Shown: positions 27,118-36,513 of the stretch, in pieces
Numbering within the stretch: the stretch's first letter is position 1
Layout: each line of letters opens with the position of its first letter
Origin: a virus
Length of the DNA stretch: 62,235 bases
IMG/VR virus record: IMGVR_UViG_3300018411_000620
Span: 1-62,235 of that record
Reading direction: 5' to 3' (one strand)
The notes under the pieces: generated by a model
What the model was told of the DNA's origin: nothing
The model's input: the letters and a program-made list of their open reading frames with translations, nothing else
Databases searched by the model: none
Made by a program: the position numbers and the translations under genes

Positions 27118-27666
27118 TTACCCCATATTGTTTGACATTACCAGCCATGAACCTTTCCACGGAACTGAACCATACGCTTTGGCGCCATCACTATATGATT
27201 GCTTTGAATTCAAAGAAATTCTTCCTAATCCAGTTATATCCGCGCCATTTAATGTCAATATTAAATTTTTCATAAGACAATCTATTCTTGTCGTATGATA
27301 ATCATCAACTGTTATATGATTTATCTTATAACTACAGTATATTTCAAATAACATTGAAACCTTTCCATTGGTATGGCTTAACGGCTTTATGGCATACGGC
27401 GACACCTTCAAGATACATTGCGTTTCAGTTATAGCGTCATCTTGACCCCTATCAAGAAATACTCTATAATCAGTTGTATCTGGTTGCCCGCTATATATCA
27501 ATGCCCTTTTTTCCGAAAGTGTTAAATTTGAATTTGACAACGGATTATTTCCAGTATACTTTAATAGCTTCCAAATATCCTCATTGTTATTCATAAGATA
27601 CTCTATGCAATTATTTGATAATCTATCATATAATTCATATTGCGCGTATTCAAAATTAATAGACAT
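27118..27666 (-). CDS. Putative tail terminator / tail completion protein
   Basis: 182 residues. I start at the second of two close ATGs (27666) because it is about seven bases after GGGGGTG and makes a TAATG junction with the upstream stop. The layout (helical N-terminus, central beta region SPYAIKPLSHTNGKVSMLFEIYCSYK, DYHTTRIDCLMKNLI) fits tail-completion proteins, and the position between connector genes and tail tube agrees. The assignment is tentative. Confidence 0.55.
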   Translation of the reverse strand: MSINFEYAQYELYDRLSNNCIEYLMNNNEDIWKLLKYTGNNPLSNSNLTLSEKRALIYSGQPDTTDYRVFLDRGQDDAITETQCILKVSPYAIKPLSHTNGKVSMLFEIYCSYKINHITVDDYHTTRIDCLMKNLILTLNGADITGLGRISLNSKQSYSDGAKAYGSVPWKGSWLVMSNNMG

Positions 27667-28967
27667 TACCATGCACCCCCTAATTCAACATTAAACACAT
27701 ATTGCTCCGCTGTTGGATAATTACTTGATGTGCATGTTATGCTTGCCTTCGTAGTAGTCGTTTTCTTATTAGTCATGGATAATTCTGAGCCATTTATAGT
27801 GTATGTGTAATACAACTCCGACAATATGTCATTTTTTACAAAATTAAATACTGCGTCTGTTATGATTACACCATTTTTATATAAACTAAATTTATACACA
27901 CCTGTATCACCTCTATATAAAACAGACGGTGTAGGAGAACACTGTATGGTATATTTGTCTGCGCTAATTACATTTACTGTTAGACTATCTTTTATATCAG
28001 CATTATTTTTTGAATATACGTTTATAACATAAGAACCAGTTCCTTCAAATTTAATCTTCGCTTCATTGTTACTTTGCGTAATAGAATAACTTGAATTGCT
28101 TGATACGTTCCAAATTAAATCCTGTTTCGCTAATACATTATTTTGCAACATCGTAGCATTAAATGTATAAGTTTCATTAGATAATGAATATGTAGTGTTC
28201 TTTTGATTTATTTTTAAGCTATACGTATTTGAATAAGCATTAGCTATCTGGTTTGTTAAATCGTCTATTGACGGATTAATACTGTCATATTCAAATGTTA
28301 ATCTTATTATTGCGTTAGAAGAATCATTTTCTGTCTCTTGGTTTAAAAAGGATTCTATTCCTGCACCAGATAATTTCAAACATTGTTTTCCAAATATAAA
28401 TCTCTGATTTGGCTGTATACCCATAGTAATATCATTTCTTTGAATTATAGCTTTTCTATGACCACTTCCTCTATCAATTTCTTGACTTATAGAATTTGTT
28501 AAAGAAAAACCTTCTTCTTCAAAAGATATCGGCGTTGTTTGTATTACGCCATATGCGTCTTTCCACCTCAATATATTATTACATCTTCTTATAACGACTG
28601 TATTCGTTACGTCAGTAACAATAATTTCATCTGAATTACATGTTATCCAATAGTTATTTTCAAACTTATATAAGTATCCAACGCCTTTTTCATGACTTGA
28701 ATCCTTAAATATTATACTTTTATAACTATCTGACATTTTTGTTCCAGTTCCAACCGTTCTTACACTATTAATTCTACAGCTAAAATCAGTATATTCACCA
28801 GAACCATATGGTGATTCTTCTTGTATTGTAATGAATGACGTAGCCTGATCAAATTTACTATTAATCTTGTTTTGATATGCCTCCGTCATTCTTTCTTTGT
28901 AGCTCAAATTATCAACATATCCAACATCGGACATTGATGCCAATAACCTAAAACTATCGTTAGCCAT
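27666..28967 (-). CDS. Structural protein with Ig-like C-terminal half
   Basis: 433 residues from ATG at 28967, eight bases after GGGGT. The N-terminal half includes an MSDVGYVDNLSYKERMTEAYQ segment and SITIQ/RWKDAYGVIQTTPIS parts resembling head-tail or minor virion proteins. The C-terminal half has repeated Ig-like strands (SYVINVYSKNN, SLTVNVISADKYTIQC). It overlaps the upstream gene by eight bases. Probably a virion component in the connector-to-tail segment; no specific name can be supported. Confidence 0.6.
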   Translation of the reverse strand: MANDSFRLLASMSDVGYVDNLSYKERMTEAYQNKINSKFDQATSFITIQEESPYGSGEYTDFSCRINSVRTVGTGTKMSDSYKSIIFKDSSHEKGVGYLYKFENNYWITCNSDEIIVTDVTNTVVIRRCNNILRWKDAYGVIQTTPISFEEEGFSLTNSISQEIDRGSGHRKAIIQRNDITMGIQPNQRFIFGKQCLKLSGAGIESFLNQETENDSSNAIIRLTFEYDSINPSIDDLTNQIANAYSNTYSLKINQKNTTYSLSNETYTFNATMLQNNVLAKQDLIWNVSSNSSYSITQSNNEAKIKFEGTGSYVINVYSKNNADIKDSLTVNVISADKYTIQCSPTPSVLYRGDTGVYKFSLYKNGVIITDAVFNFVKNDILSELYYTYTINGSELSMTNKKTTTTKASITCTSSNYPTAEQYVFNVELGGAW

Positions 28968-29313
28968 TAACATCAACCCCATTCAATTCTTTATCTTTTA
29001 TTTCACTGATAATTTTTTCTGCTAAGCCTCTACATTCAAAGACTTTTCTTCTCACGTATTGATGTTTGTTTTCACTTTCATCTGGCTTAGGACATTTTAA
29101 AGCTTCTAAGTTTAATATAAGCTTTAAAAAATATTTACTATTCATTATATTGTCGTAAGAAATTAACTCATTTATTAAATCATTTATATATACACTATAT
29201 TGTTCCGTGCTTCGCTCTTCAAATATAGGTAATATTTTATATGTTAATCCAGTTAAATTATCTATATAAAACCACGTTGTGTAATTTTTTATTTCACCAT
29301 ATTTAGTCTTCAA
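28960..29313 (-). CDS. Putative head-tail connector protein (TTG start)
   Basis: 117 residues starting at TTG (29311-29313), eight bases after a strong GGAGG. The in-frame GTG further upstream overlaps the ribosome site and cannot be the start. The product is helical, ending in an ESENKHQYVRRKVFECRGLAEK region. It lies between the adaptor-like gene and the large Ig-containing protein, so a connector or neck role is likely by position. Confidence 0.55.
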   Translation of the reverse strand: MKTKYGEIKNYTTWFYIDNLTGLTYKILPIFEERSTEQYSVYINDLINELISYDNIMNSKYFLKLILNLEALKCPKPDESENKHQYVRRKVFECRGLAEKIISEIKDKELNGVDVNG

Positions 29314-29325
29314 ATATACCACCTC

Positions 29326-30015
29326 CTAATAAATAGCAGGCGATCTACTATCAGACCCATAATTAAGGAACATGTCTCCCCAATCATTACTATTCATCAA
29401 CACATTAGCTTTTTCCCTATATGAATTTACCCAATCCGTCTTTGCCTTTGTTACGGTTGCTTCACTTGCCATCTTAAAATCCGCATCTAATAACAGTCTT
29501 GTAATATCTTCCTCGTTATTAGAAACTTGTAAAGCCCATATATATGTCGCATGGCTTGATAATATACTTAATTGTCTATCAGTAATCCCAAGATTAAATT
29601 TTCCAATTATATATTTTTCAAACAAAACTTCATATGGAAACATTGGAGGGTTTGATATAGTTATAGTTTTAGAACTTTCGTCATAGCTATATTTAACAAC
29701 CTTTCCATTTATTTTACATCTTATAATACTATTATCATCCGGCAATAGATCGTCGGTTAAAACAAATGAATTGGATGCGGTAAGCGTATATGTCTTATCT
29801 AAATATTGTGAATCCACCCTATCGGCTAATATAGGATATATAGACGTGGGGTTTGTATATTCGGATATACCATCTAACATATAATTAAACATCTTTTGAT
29901 AAAATAAGAATTCATCACGCGCTCTCAAAGAATCAAGATTTTTTCTATCCTGTATTTTTGTCAAAACAGATGCATATACATCAATAAATGAGTAATGTTT
30001 TTTTGGAGAACTCAT
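29326..30015 (-). CDS. Putative head-tail adaptor
   Basis: 229 residues from ATG at 30015, shortly after GGGGG. There are N-terminal helices (SFIDVYASVLTKIQDRKNLD), a central beta segment with DDLLPDDNSIIRCKINGKVV, and a C-terminal helical part with LGITDRQLSILSSHATYIW. The mixed fold and the place directly after the capsid genes fit an adaptor/connector, but no signature is diagnostic. Confidence 0.6.
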   Translation of the reverse strand: MSSPKKHYSFIDVYASVLTKIQDRKNLDSLRARDEFLFYQKMFNYMLDGISEYTNPTSIYPILADRVDSQYLDKTYTLTASNSFVLTDDLLPDDNSIIRCKINGKVVKYSYDESSKTITISNPPMFPYEVLFEKYIIGKFNLGITDRQLSILSSHATYIWALQVSNNEEDITRLLLDADFKMASEATVTKAKTDWVNSYREKANVLMNSNDWGDMFLNYGSDSRSPAIY

Positions 30016-30026
30016 ATTAACCCCCA

Positions 30027-30728
30027 TTACATAACATTAGTAATCTTCTCTTTTATAAGTTTAGAAAATCTTCCATTAGAAATTCTATTTAAATTATTTA
30101 CAACCTCTAAGTTTAAGAATTCTTCTTTGTCGGCTGACGCTTCATTATACCACCAACTAATAAACATATCCTTCTGTGCTGGCATAAGGTTTTCATAATA
30201 TTCAGCCAGTTCATTCTTTCCTAGACTAATTGAATCTTTATAGTTAAATATGGAATCAATAATTTCCGAATCAAGCAAAACACCATTAGACTCTAATATC
30301 TGCTGTCCGATTTCGCCAGTTAGTGTAATCCAACCGTTTTCAAATGCCTTTGGAAAACTATTTACTAACTCTAATGCTTCACTTCTTGTAACTTCCTGTG
30401 TCTGCTTTAATTTGTGAAGTAAAATCAACTTATTACTTGACAATCTAAGTGCAGTAGGATAATCTTTTAAATGAACGATTGTTACTTTATCAATACCTTC
30501 AAGGCTGATAATATTTTGCTGTGGCTGAACCGCTTTATTCTGTAGCATTTCAATTAATCTACTTTGGTCTGCAATTAACTGTGCCATCTTAGCCTGCTCT
30601 GCTAGGATTTTTTCAATATCTAAAGAAGGTTTTTCATCCTTAACTTCAATTGTATTTTCTTCATTAATATCTTTTGCAACTTCTTCTGTCGCCTTAGTAG
30701 TTGTCTTATTCAATGTCTTAGTAGCCAT
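30027..30728 (-). CDS. Capsid-adjacent protein with N-terminal coiled coil
   Basis: 233 residues. The charged, Lys/Glu-rich N-terminus is followed by a coiled coil (EKILAEQAKMAQLIADQSRLIEML, split into heptads ~40-62) and a globular C-terminal half (~85-233) with no recognised motif. It follows the major capsid gene across a terminator-like hairpin and starts the connector block. It might be an internal capsid, connector or assembly protein. Confidence 0.6.
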   Translation of the reverse strand: MATKTLNKTTTKATEEVAKDINEENTIEVKDEKPSLDIEKILAEQAKMAQLIADQSRLIEMLQNKAVQPQQNIISLEGIDKVTIVHLKDYPTALRLSSNKLILLHKLKQTQEVTRSEALELVNSFPKAFENGWITLTGEIGQQILESNGVLLDSEIIDSIFNYKDSISLGKNELAEYYENLMPAQKDMFISWWYNEASADKEEFLNLEVVNNLNRISNGRFSKLIKEKITNVM

Positions 30729-30760
30729 TAATATCTCCTTTTATTCATAAAAATTAAAAT

Positions 30761-30786
30761 AACTGAGTGGCAAAAGCCACCCAGTT
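30761..30786 (-). terminator. Terminator after the major capsid gene
   Basis: Stem AACTG-x-GTGGC / GCCAC-x-CAGTT with a four-base loop and one mismatch. Read leftward it is followed by ATTTTAATTTTT. It lies just past the capsid stop and would cap the abundant capsid message, with partial readthrough supplying the tail genes. Confidence 0.8.
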
Positions 30787-30797
30787 AAAAAAACAAA

Positions 30798-31958
30798 TTA
30801 AGCTAGCTGAATTTCTCCATAAATCTGGTCGTAAACTGCTTCAACACCAACTCTGTAGTGTAGGGAAGCCTTTTCTACCATATCTACTGTATCCATAGCG
30901 GACTTCTGAACTGTAAACATAGTTCCTTCGAATACAATTTTGATTGGGCGTCTGCCGTTCATAGGAAGAATCCAAATCTTATCATTGTTAACTAGGAAGT
31001 CTCTTGTAGTAGCTTCATTAATAGTTGTAGGGTTTAGTAACTGCATAGCTTCTACTAGAGAATATCCAGACCAAGAACCGATATAACCCTTAACTGTCCA
31101 TTCTTCTGAAATACCAAACTTCATGAAATCATTTTCTGGCACTACGTTGCCTAGTGCAACTTTTGTACCAAATAAAGATACAGGAACATTGTTATTAGCA
31201 GACTGTACAGCAGAAATTACTTCTCTAGCTGTCTTATCACTCCATCCAGAAAGCTTGTAAGCAGCAGGAACAGTTGTGATAAGTTCACCGAACTTCTTGT
31301 AAGCAAGTGCTGTGAAGAAGTGTGAATATCCAGCGGATGCTCTATAGAAGTTCTTACCAAAATCAAAGATTCCGGAAGCCATCTGATACCAGTCAGTATC
31401 GAATGTAATGTTAGTGTCATAAGGATTAACAGTTACAGTCTTAACATACTTTCTCTGGTTAGCACCAAATAGGATGCCGCTTGCACTTCTTGAAACCTGG
31501 AAGATTTCATTGGATTCGATATCGAATCTTGCAGTATCACCGTAAGGAACGGACTTAACTTCTGCAATTCTTCCTAAGAAAGTAGTTGTTACTGCTGGAA
31601 TAGTAGTAGTAAGAACTGTGTTAACTACTTCATAGTATCTTTCTTGGAAATCTGTTCTTGAAACAAAGTTAGGATCTTTTAGTAAAGAAAGGTCGTCTTC
31701 GCTGAAATTTTCATCTCTTGTTGCATATCTTAGAACTGCAATTGCGAAAGCCTTATCTAAATCCTTACTGTCATCCTTAACAGCAACTTCAAAATTCTTT
31801 TCGATTTCAGAAGCGATTGTGTTTTCTTTTTCGTTCTTTACCATGTTGTAGATATATTTCTTTGTAGCATCTACACCAATTTTTGCGATTTTCTTAACCT
31901 CGTCGCTCTTACTCTTATTGCAAGGCGCATCGTAAACGTCAAATGTTCTAATATTCAT
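30798..31958 (-). CDS. Major capsid protein (HK97-like)
   Basis: 386 residues. A helical N-terminus (~1-110) could act as delta/scaffold-like region. The rest is consistent with an HK97-type shell protein: VTTTFLGRIAEVKSVPYGDTARFDI, and the late segment LVNNDKIWILPMNGRRPIKIVFEG. It lies in canonical order after protease-scaffold and decoration genes. Codon use is more GC-rich than in neighbours, with AAGGAGG-type translation signals, as expected for the most abundant virion protein. Confidence 0.85.
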   Translation of the reverse strand: MNIRTFDVYDAPCNKSKSDEVKKIAKIGVDATKKYIYNMVKNEKENTIASEIEKNFEVAVKDDSKDLDKAFAIAVLRYATRDENFSEDDLSLLKDPNFVSRTDFQERYYEVVNTVLTTTIPAVTTTFLGRIAEVKSVPYGDTARFDIESNEIFQVSRSASGILFGANQRKYVKTVTVNPYDTNITFDTDWYQMASGIFDFGKNFYRASAGYSHFFTALAYKKFGELITTVPAAYKLSGWSDKTAREVISAVQSANNNVPVSLFGTKVALGNVVPENDFMKFGISEEWTVKGYIGSWSGYSLVEAMQLLNPTTINEATTRDFLVNNDKIWILPMNGRRPIKIVFEGTMFTVQKSAMDTVDMVEKASLHYRVGVEAVYDQIYGEIQLA

Positions 31959-31978
31959 AATATATATATCCTCCTATC

Positions 31979-32542
31979 TTATAGCTGTACTACTACACAA
32001 AGGTATCTGTCTCCAGATTTTTGTAGACCAGAATTTAACTGTAACTTTCTAAGAATCTTAACAGCAAATCCAGTAGCTGGCTTTGTTGCATTAGCTGTAA
32101 GCGTAGTTGCACCAACTGTAAGAATTGCGAACTGTCCAACTGTAGGCGCGGAAACAAAGTTGCTGTCGCCCAATTCTAATGTGTCATCCATAAATGCTTC
32201 TCTAAATCTTGCTGGAATCTTACTTGTTCCGGATAGCGTAAGATTAGTTGTATCAGCACCTAATCTGTAAGTGTTTCCCTGTGCATCAGATGCCTCTGGA
32301 ACCATTGATAAATCTGCAATATAAGCCTTATCTGTAAGAGCACCAGGTGTCTTGAATACAAATACGTTAGGGTCTGCAACGGATGCACCATAACCATAAT
32401 CTGTTTCAAGTGTATAGTTCATAGTAGCTACTGCTCCGTTTGGAATGTTAAGGTAAGTAGCACCATTCTTAAGTACTCCAGACTTAAGTGCTGCGCCATT
32501 AAACTGTGATTTCATGCTCACTGGTAACATATAGTTTGCCAT
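31979..32542 (-). CDS. Capsid decoration or minor head protein
   Basis: 187 residues of beta-rich sequence (GATYLNIPNGAVATMNYTLETDYG, split motif ~27-50; APTVGQFAILTVGATTLTANATKPATGF). It lies between the protease-scaffold and major capsid genes, the usual place for a decoration (gpD-like) protein. The C-terminal RYLCVVVQL resembles the end of other small head proteins. Codon use is similar to the capsid gene, indicating high expression. Confidence 0.65.
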   Translation of the reverse strand: MANYMLPVSMKSQFNGAALKSGVLKNGATYLNIPNGAVATMNYTLETDYGYGASVADPNVFVFKTPGALTDKAYIADLSMVPEASDAQGNTYRLGADTTNLTLSGTSKIPARFREAFMDDTLELGDSNFVSAPTVGQFAILTVGATTLTANATKPATGFAVKILRKLQLNSGLQKSGDRYLCVVVQL

Positions 32543-32563
32543 AATTGTATATTCCTCCTATTT

Positions 32564-34861
32564 CTATTTATCTGTCATATACTGATCAATCAGTTCTTCG
32601 TATGACTTTTTATTATTAACTTTTTCTGTGATGGCTTCTGATGTATATGCACTGTATTTATTTTCAATACTCTTCTTAAATACAAATCCACCAAATTTCT
32701 CAACAAGTTCGTCTTCGCAAGCAAATTCATTCTTGTTGATTCTGCTCTTCCAGTCTGCTTTTTCAGCAACTGTAATATTGGCATCGAATGCAATTTCATC
32801 AAACTTATTAGACAATTCCTTACATTTATAAGTATCTAACTTAGCCTGCAATTCAGTCGCCTTGGCTTCAAATTCAGCCGCTTTTGTTGCAAGTTCTACA
32901 GTGTCTCTTGACATCTTATTAAATCCGCTTTCAAAAGAAACTTTCATTGGTGCGATTGTCTGAACATCATTCATTTCAACGCCACCAACCTTAGTTGTCT
33001 GAACATCAAATCTCATATCAAGTGCCACTTCAAACTTTTCTTCAAAGTTATCAGATTTTGAAGCATATAACTTATCTTCTACAGAATAAATCACATATTC
33101 ACCGGCTTTACATACAAAAGTACCATTAGCCGCATGACAAGCTTCTACATCTTTATCAGATGGTGTGTTTTCTGCTTCAAGTTCAACTTCAGCCATCGTT
33201 TCTTCGGATGGTTTTTCTTCCATCTTTTCTTCCGCTGGCTTTTCCTCTTCCATTTTCTCCTCAGCAGGCTTATCCTCGGCCATTTTTTCTTCATCTGGCT
33301 GCTCTTCCATCTGCTTTTCGTCTGGATTCTCTTCCATTTTCTTTTCTGATTCTTTTTCTTTAGCTTCCATTTCTTCTTTTTCTTTCGCTAAAGTTTCATC
33401 AGTTTTGAATTCTTCCTTCACGCTATTCTCTCCCTCCTGCCCAACAGTTTCATAACCACTACATATAACCTCTTCTTTAGTTTCAAGGTATATTTCAGCA
33501 GTTTTACTATCTTGGTTTAAAGTATATTTTATTCTATATGTTCTATAATCATTTTCATAATCTTGCACATATATATAGGTATCATCTAAATCGCAAATCC
33601 AATATCTTCTACCATCATGATTATGTTCATCCATATCATCGTCTTCATCACAATCACATAGTTCAGATAATGCAATGCTTAGAATTTCCTTCTTTTGATT
33701 TACCGTTAATTCAAAATTCTGTTCTTCTGGCTTTTCATTTGTCATTTCTAACTTATCTGGATATTCTACAATGATTTCCTTATTATCCAAAATATCAGTA
33801 TTTTTTTCAACAGCATATTTTTCAGAATCCTCATTCAATCCAAGTTGTTTTCGAATTCTTTCTACTTTATTAGTAATCGTATCATCACCTTCTGCCTTAC
33901 TATAACCAAGTGCACTTGCAAGCCCACCTTTATTGTATACGGCTTCTTTGCCGATAATCTGACCGATAGGATATTTTAATTTTTCACTTGGATTATCTTC
34001 CCATCCAGCCTCAACTTTTGCATAAATAAATCTTACAACCGCCTTGTAATTACTTGCGTTTAAAGCTTTTTTATACAATTCTGATTTATTTACATCACCC
34101 CAAGGTGTATCAGAAACTTTGTCTTTCTTAATAGTAATCTTTTCACCAGTACCAATATCATCTTTGTCAATAAATTCCTTATTTTCAAAATTATATTGCA
34201 TAAATGATTTAAATTTATTATATTGTTCCGATTCAGAGAATGCTTTTAAATTAGCACCAACAACCGCTTCTTGTGTATCATCGAATAATATAGTAACTCC
34301 CATACCTTTAAATTTATCAATTACTTCTACATCATAGTTTTCAGTATCATGCTTTCTCATATGTGATTCTAAAACTTCAATTTCTACACTTATTCGCTTA
34401 TTGTCTCTCTTAGATTTCCCATTCTTCTTATTTAAGATGTCTTTTACAAGTTCATAGTTATATTTTCTAAGTATAACTGCATCCATACAAATCCAATACT
34501 TATCTTCTATTAATTCAATAGAAATATTAGAATCCGATGGTATATAACCAACCATTCTTTCACTATTTGCATCTAAATAGCTGTGATAAAATTCACCATA
34601 TTCAGAATCATATAAAATACCAGACGAATTATGTCCGTCGCCTATTTTATATTCATTTGCATACTTATTTTTTGGGAATGCGCATAATAATGGTTTTCCT
34701 CGAAAACTATCTTTACTTATATCCATTCCATCTTTATCAAAATCACTTCTATTTAAATTTTCTCCGTTGGCTATCGCTTGTAATCTAACCTTTAAAAAAT
34801 GGTCGTCATTATCATCAATAAATTCAAAATTAGATACTGGAATATGCAAATTCATATCCAT
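32564..34861 (-). CDS. Prohead protease fused to scaffold-like C-terminal region
   Basis: 765 residues. The N-terminal ~220 residues resemble prohead proteases (KGMDISK-like loop, RISVEIEVLE, GVTILFDDTQEAVVGANL). A middle domain (~255-345; SDTPWGDVNKSELYKKALNAS, KYPIGQIIGKEAVYNKGGLASALGYSK) recurs in some phage maturation proteins. Then come a very acidic repeat region (KPAEEKMEE-type units ~495-565) and a coiled coil (ELATKAAEFEAKATELQAKLD). Protease-scaffold fusions are self-cleaved in related phages. I cannot pin the catalytic residues. Confidence 0.75.
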   Translation of the reverse strand: MDMNLHIPVSNFEFIDDNDDHFLKVRLQAIANGENLNRSDFDKDGMDISKDSFRGKPLLCAFPKNKYANEYKIGDGHNSSGILYDSEYGEFYHSYLDANSERMVGYIPSDSNISIELIEDKYWICMDAVILRKYNYELVKDILNKKNGKSKRDNKRISVEIEVLESHMRKHDTENYDVEVIDKFKGMGVTILFDDTQEAVVGANLKAFSESEQYNKFKSFMQYNFENKEFIDKDDIGTGEKITIKKDKVSDTPWGDVNKSELYKKALNASNYKAVVRFIYAKVEAGWEDNPSEKLKYPIGQIIGKEAVYNKGGLASALGYSKAEGDDTITNKVERIRKQLGLNEDSEKYAVEKNTDILDNKEIIVEYPDKLEMTNEKPEEQNFELTVNQKKEILSIALSELCDCDEDDDMDEHNHDGRRYWICDLDDTYIYVQDYENDYRTYRIKYTLNQDSKTAEIYLETKEEVICSGYETVGQEGENSVKEEFKTDETLAKEKEEMEAKEKESEKKMEENPDEKQMEEQPDEEKMAEDKPAEEKMEEEKPAEEKMEEKPSEETMAEVELEAENTPSDKDVEACHAANGTFVCKAGEYVIYSVEDKLYASKSDNFEEKFEVALDMRFDVQTTKVGGVEMNDVQTIAPMKVSFESGFNKMSRDTVELATKAAEFEAKATELQAKLDTYKCKELSNKFDEIAFDANITVAEKADWKSRINKNEFACEDELVEKFGGFVFKKSIENKYSAYTSEAITEKVNNKKSYEELIDQYMTDK

Positions 34862-34896
34862 GTATTAACTCCTTAATTATACTGCTGTATTACCGC

Positions 34897-35259
34897 TTAT
34901 AATACATCATCTATTAAAACAGCCTGATTGTAGAAAACAATCGCGTCGCCCGCGTTTAATGTATAATTAGCATTTCCTTTAATGTATAAAGAAAACGTTC
35001 CATCCGGCTCAACTGCACCTTGTTCTATAGTATAATTAGTTGGTAGAGCTATAATAGTGCTACCAGCACCAATTCTATAAATTATTGCGTGCGTGATAAC
35101 AGTCTCCACTTCATCAATATACCCAGATCCAATTTTACATCTTGTTGCTGTAACATCATCCGCTGTTACCCGCTTCACCTTCATAAAACCAGATTCTTTT
35201 GCTTTATAAGTAGGATTGTATGCGTCAGTTGAATAATAGTTACCTTTATAATCTGCCAT
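34897..35259 (-). CDS. Tandem head-region paralogue 1 (MADYKGN family)
   Basis: 120 residues starting MADYKGNYYSTDAYNPTY, the same opening as the next two genes. A TADDVTAT segment and a C-terminal GNANYTLNAGDAIVF beta pattern are shared with paralogue 2. Beta-rich, no enzyme motif. Three tandem paralogues between portal and protease suggest alternative or co-assembled head fibres or decoration proteins (inference). Confidence 0.75.
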   Translation of the reverse strand: MADYKGNYYSTDAYNPTYKAKESGFMKVKRVTADDVTATRCKIGSGYIDEVETVITHAIIYRIGAGSTIIALPTNYTIEQGAVEPDGTFSLYIKGNANYTLNAGDAIVFYNQAVLIDDVL

Positions 35260-35269
35260 TTATGTCCTC

Positions 35270-35593
35270 CTACATTACATATACAATAATATCGCCAGCT
35301 GTTAACGTATAATTAGCATTTCCTTCTACGAATACACGATTTTGTCCGTTAACCATAGCATAACTAATTGTAAAATTAGTTGGCAATGCTACATTTTTTA
35401 CGCCAGACGTTCTATAAATATTACAAATTGGTACTACGCCAGTAAAATCATCTAATAATCCGATATCTGCCTTTGTAGCCGTAACATCTGCTGCTGTTAC
35501 CGTATAATCTTTAACTACACCCATTAATTTATTTGCCCAATAACTTGGGTTATAAGCATCTGGTGAATAAAAATTACCTTTATAATCCGCCAT
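35270..35593 (-). CDS. Tandem head-region paralogue 2 (MADYKGN family)
   Basis: 107 residues from the second of two adjacent ATGs, giving the same MADYKGNFYSPDAYNPSYW start as its neighbours, seven bases after GGAG. It shares TAADVTAT and GNANYTLTAGDIIVYV with paralogue 1, so these two are the closest pair. Probably a virion surface component; exact role unknown. Confidence 0.75.
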   Translation of the reverse strand: MADYKGNFYSPDAYNPSYWANKLMGVVKDYTVTAADVTATKADIGLLDDFTGVVPICNIYRTSGVKNVALPTNFTISYAMVNGQNRVFVEGNANYTLTAGDIIVYVM

Positions 35594-35632
35594 CATACTT
35601 CTCCTTTCTATCTAATTAATAATTTAAACTAA

Positions 35633-35995
35633 CTATGTTCCAATATTAATCTCTACATTATTGATATATTCTTGCGCTTCTTGAACGATGTATATTAGTT
35701 CAAATCCTGCGAAAAGAAATGGCGCTGATGTAAAATAATAATAAGTATGATTATCAATAGTAGTCGTATTAATAGAATATAAAACTCCATTAATACCTAA
35801 ATAATCACCGCTATCATATGCCATTAATAGAATCTCTGCTTTCGGTGAAGGAAATGGGTGGTCATGCAATATCACATATCCTTTTGTAACATCATCAGAC
35901 GTTACCCTGTGCCTTCTAATAATCCCAAGTTCCGATACATTATAAGTGGGATTATATGCGTCCGTAGAATAAAAATTACCTTTATAATCTGCCAT
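35633..35995 (-). CDS. Tandem head-region paralogue 3 (MADYKGN family)
   Basis: 120 residues beginning MADYKGNFYSTDAYNPTYN and keeping the TSDDVT segment. The C-terminal two thirds differ from paralogues 1 and 2 (PFPSPKAEILLMAYDSGDYLG). This pattern of a constant N-terminus with a variable remainder suggests a common attachment part with divergent exposed domains. Located after the ferritin-like gene. Confidence 0.75.
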   Translation of the reverse strand: MADYKGNFYSTDAYNPTYNVSELGIIRRHRVTSDDVTKGYVILHDHPFPSPKAEILLMAYDSGDYLGINGVLYSINTTTIDNHTYYYFTSAPFLFAGFELIYIVQEAQEYINNVEINIGT

Positions 35996-35997
35996 AA

Positions 35998-36513
35998 TTA
36001 AATTACCTCCACTATAAAGTAATTATCACAATTAACATCAAACAATGGAAGAATTCCGTCTTCACTATATTTCAATGCGGCATTGTATAATTTATTTGCT
36101 TGTTTGGTATATAGAACCAATACGTCTTTATAATAACTTCTTAACATATCTTCAACTGCTAAATCTAAATTATCAGCAGACGTGATAATACATTCCTTCA
36201 AAATATCTTCTAATCTATTTTGAACCTCAATAATATCTTTAAGACAGTTAAGAACATTATCATACTTTTTAGGTTCTACTACTTCATTTCCACGAAGAAT
36301 CCTATCGCCTCTTAGATCAAGGAAATCCGTTATAATATCAGATTGTTTTCCGTATGCATGTGCAATCCTATGATGCACATTATCACTTAATACAGGATAA
36401 CCTAAATCTGTAGCTAAACTATATGAAATATTGTCTAAAATTGCGTTAGATTTGAAAAGTTCTCTAACAAGAGTTTGTAATACACTTAAAGTGTCTAAGC
36501 TTGTATACCCCAT
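35998..36513 (-). CDS. Ferritin/four-helix-bundle-like protein
   Basis: 171 residues, predicted almost wholly helical. Four helices may be delimited near 8-32, 42-68, 84-112 and 116-150. The NVHHRIAHAYGKQSDIITDFLDLRG segment and the spacing of His/Glu residues recall ferritin-like or Dps-like proteins, but a full metal-ligand set is not clear. It is in the head module between portal-linked and paralogue genes. It could be a structural helical bundle rather than an iron protein. Confidence 0.5.
   Translation of the reverse strand: MGYTSLDTLSVLQTLVRELFKSNAILDNISYSLATDLGYPVLSDNVHHRIAHAYGKQSDIITDFLDLRGDRILRGNEVVEPKKYDNVLNCLKDIIEVQNRLEDILKECIITSADNLDLAVEDMLRSYYKDVLVLYTKQANKLYNAALKYSEDGILPLFDVNCDNYFIVEVI

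Noticed and set aside
33134-33455. Several overlapping plus-strand frames rich in Ser, Phe and Leu
   Set aside because: They lie opposite the acidic Glu/Lys/Pro repeats of the protease-scaffold gene and mirror that repeat; no ribosome sites.
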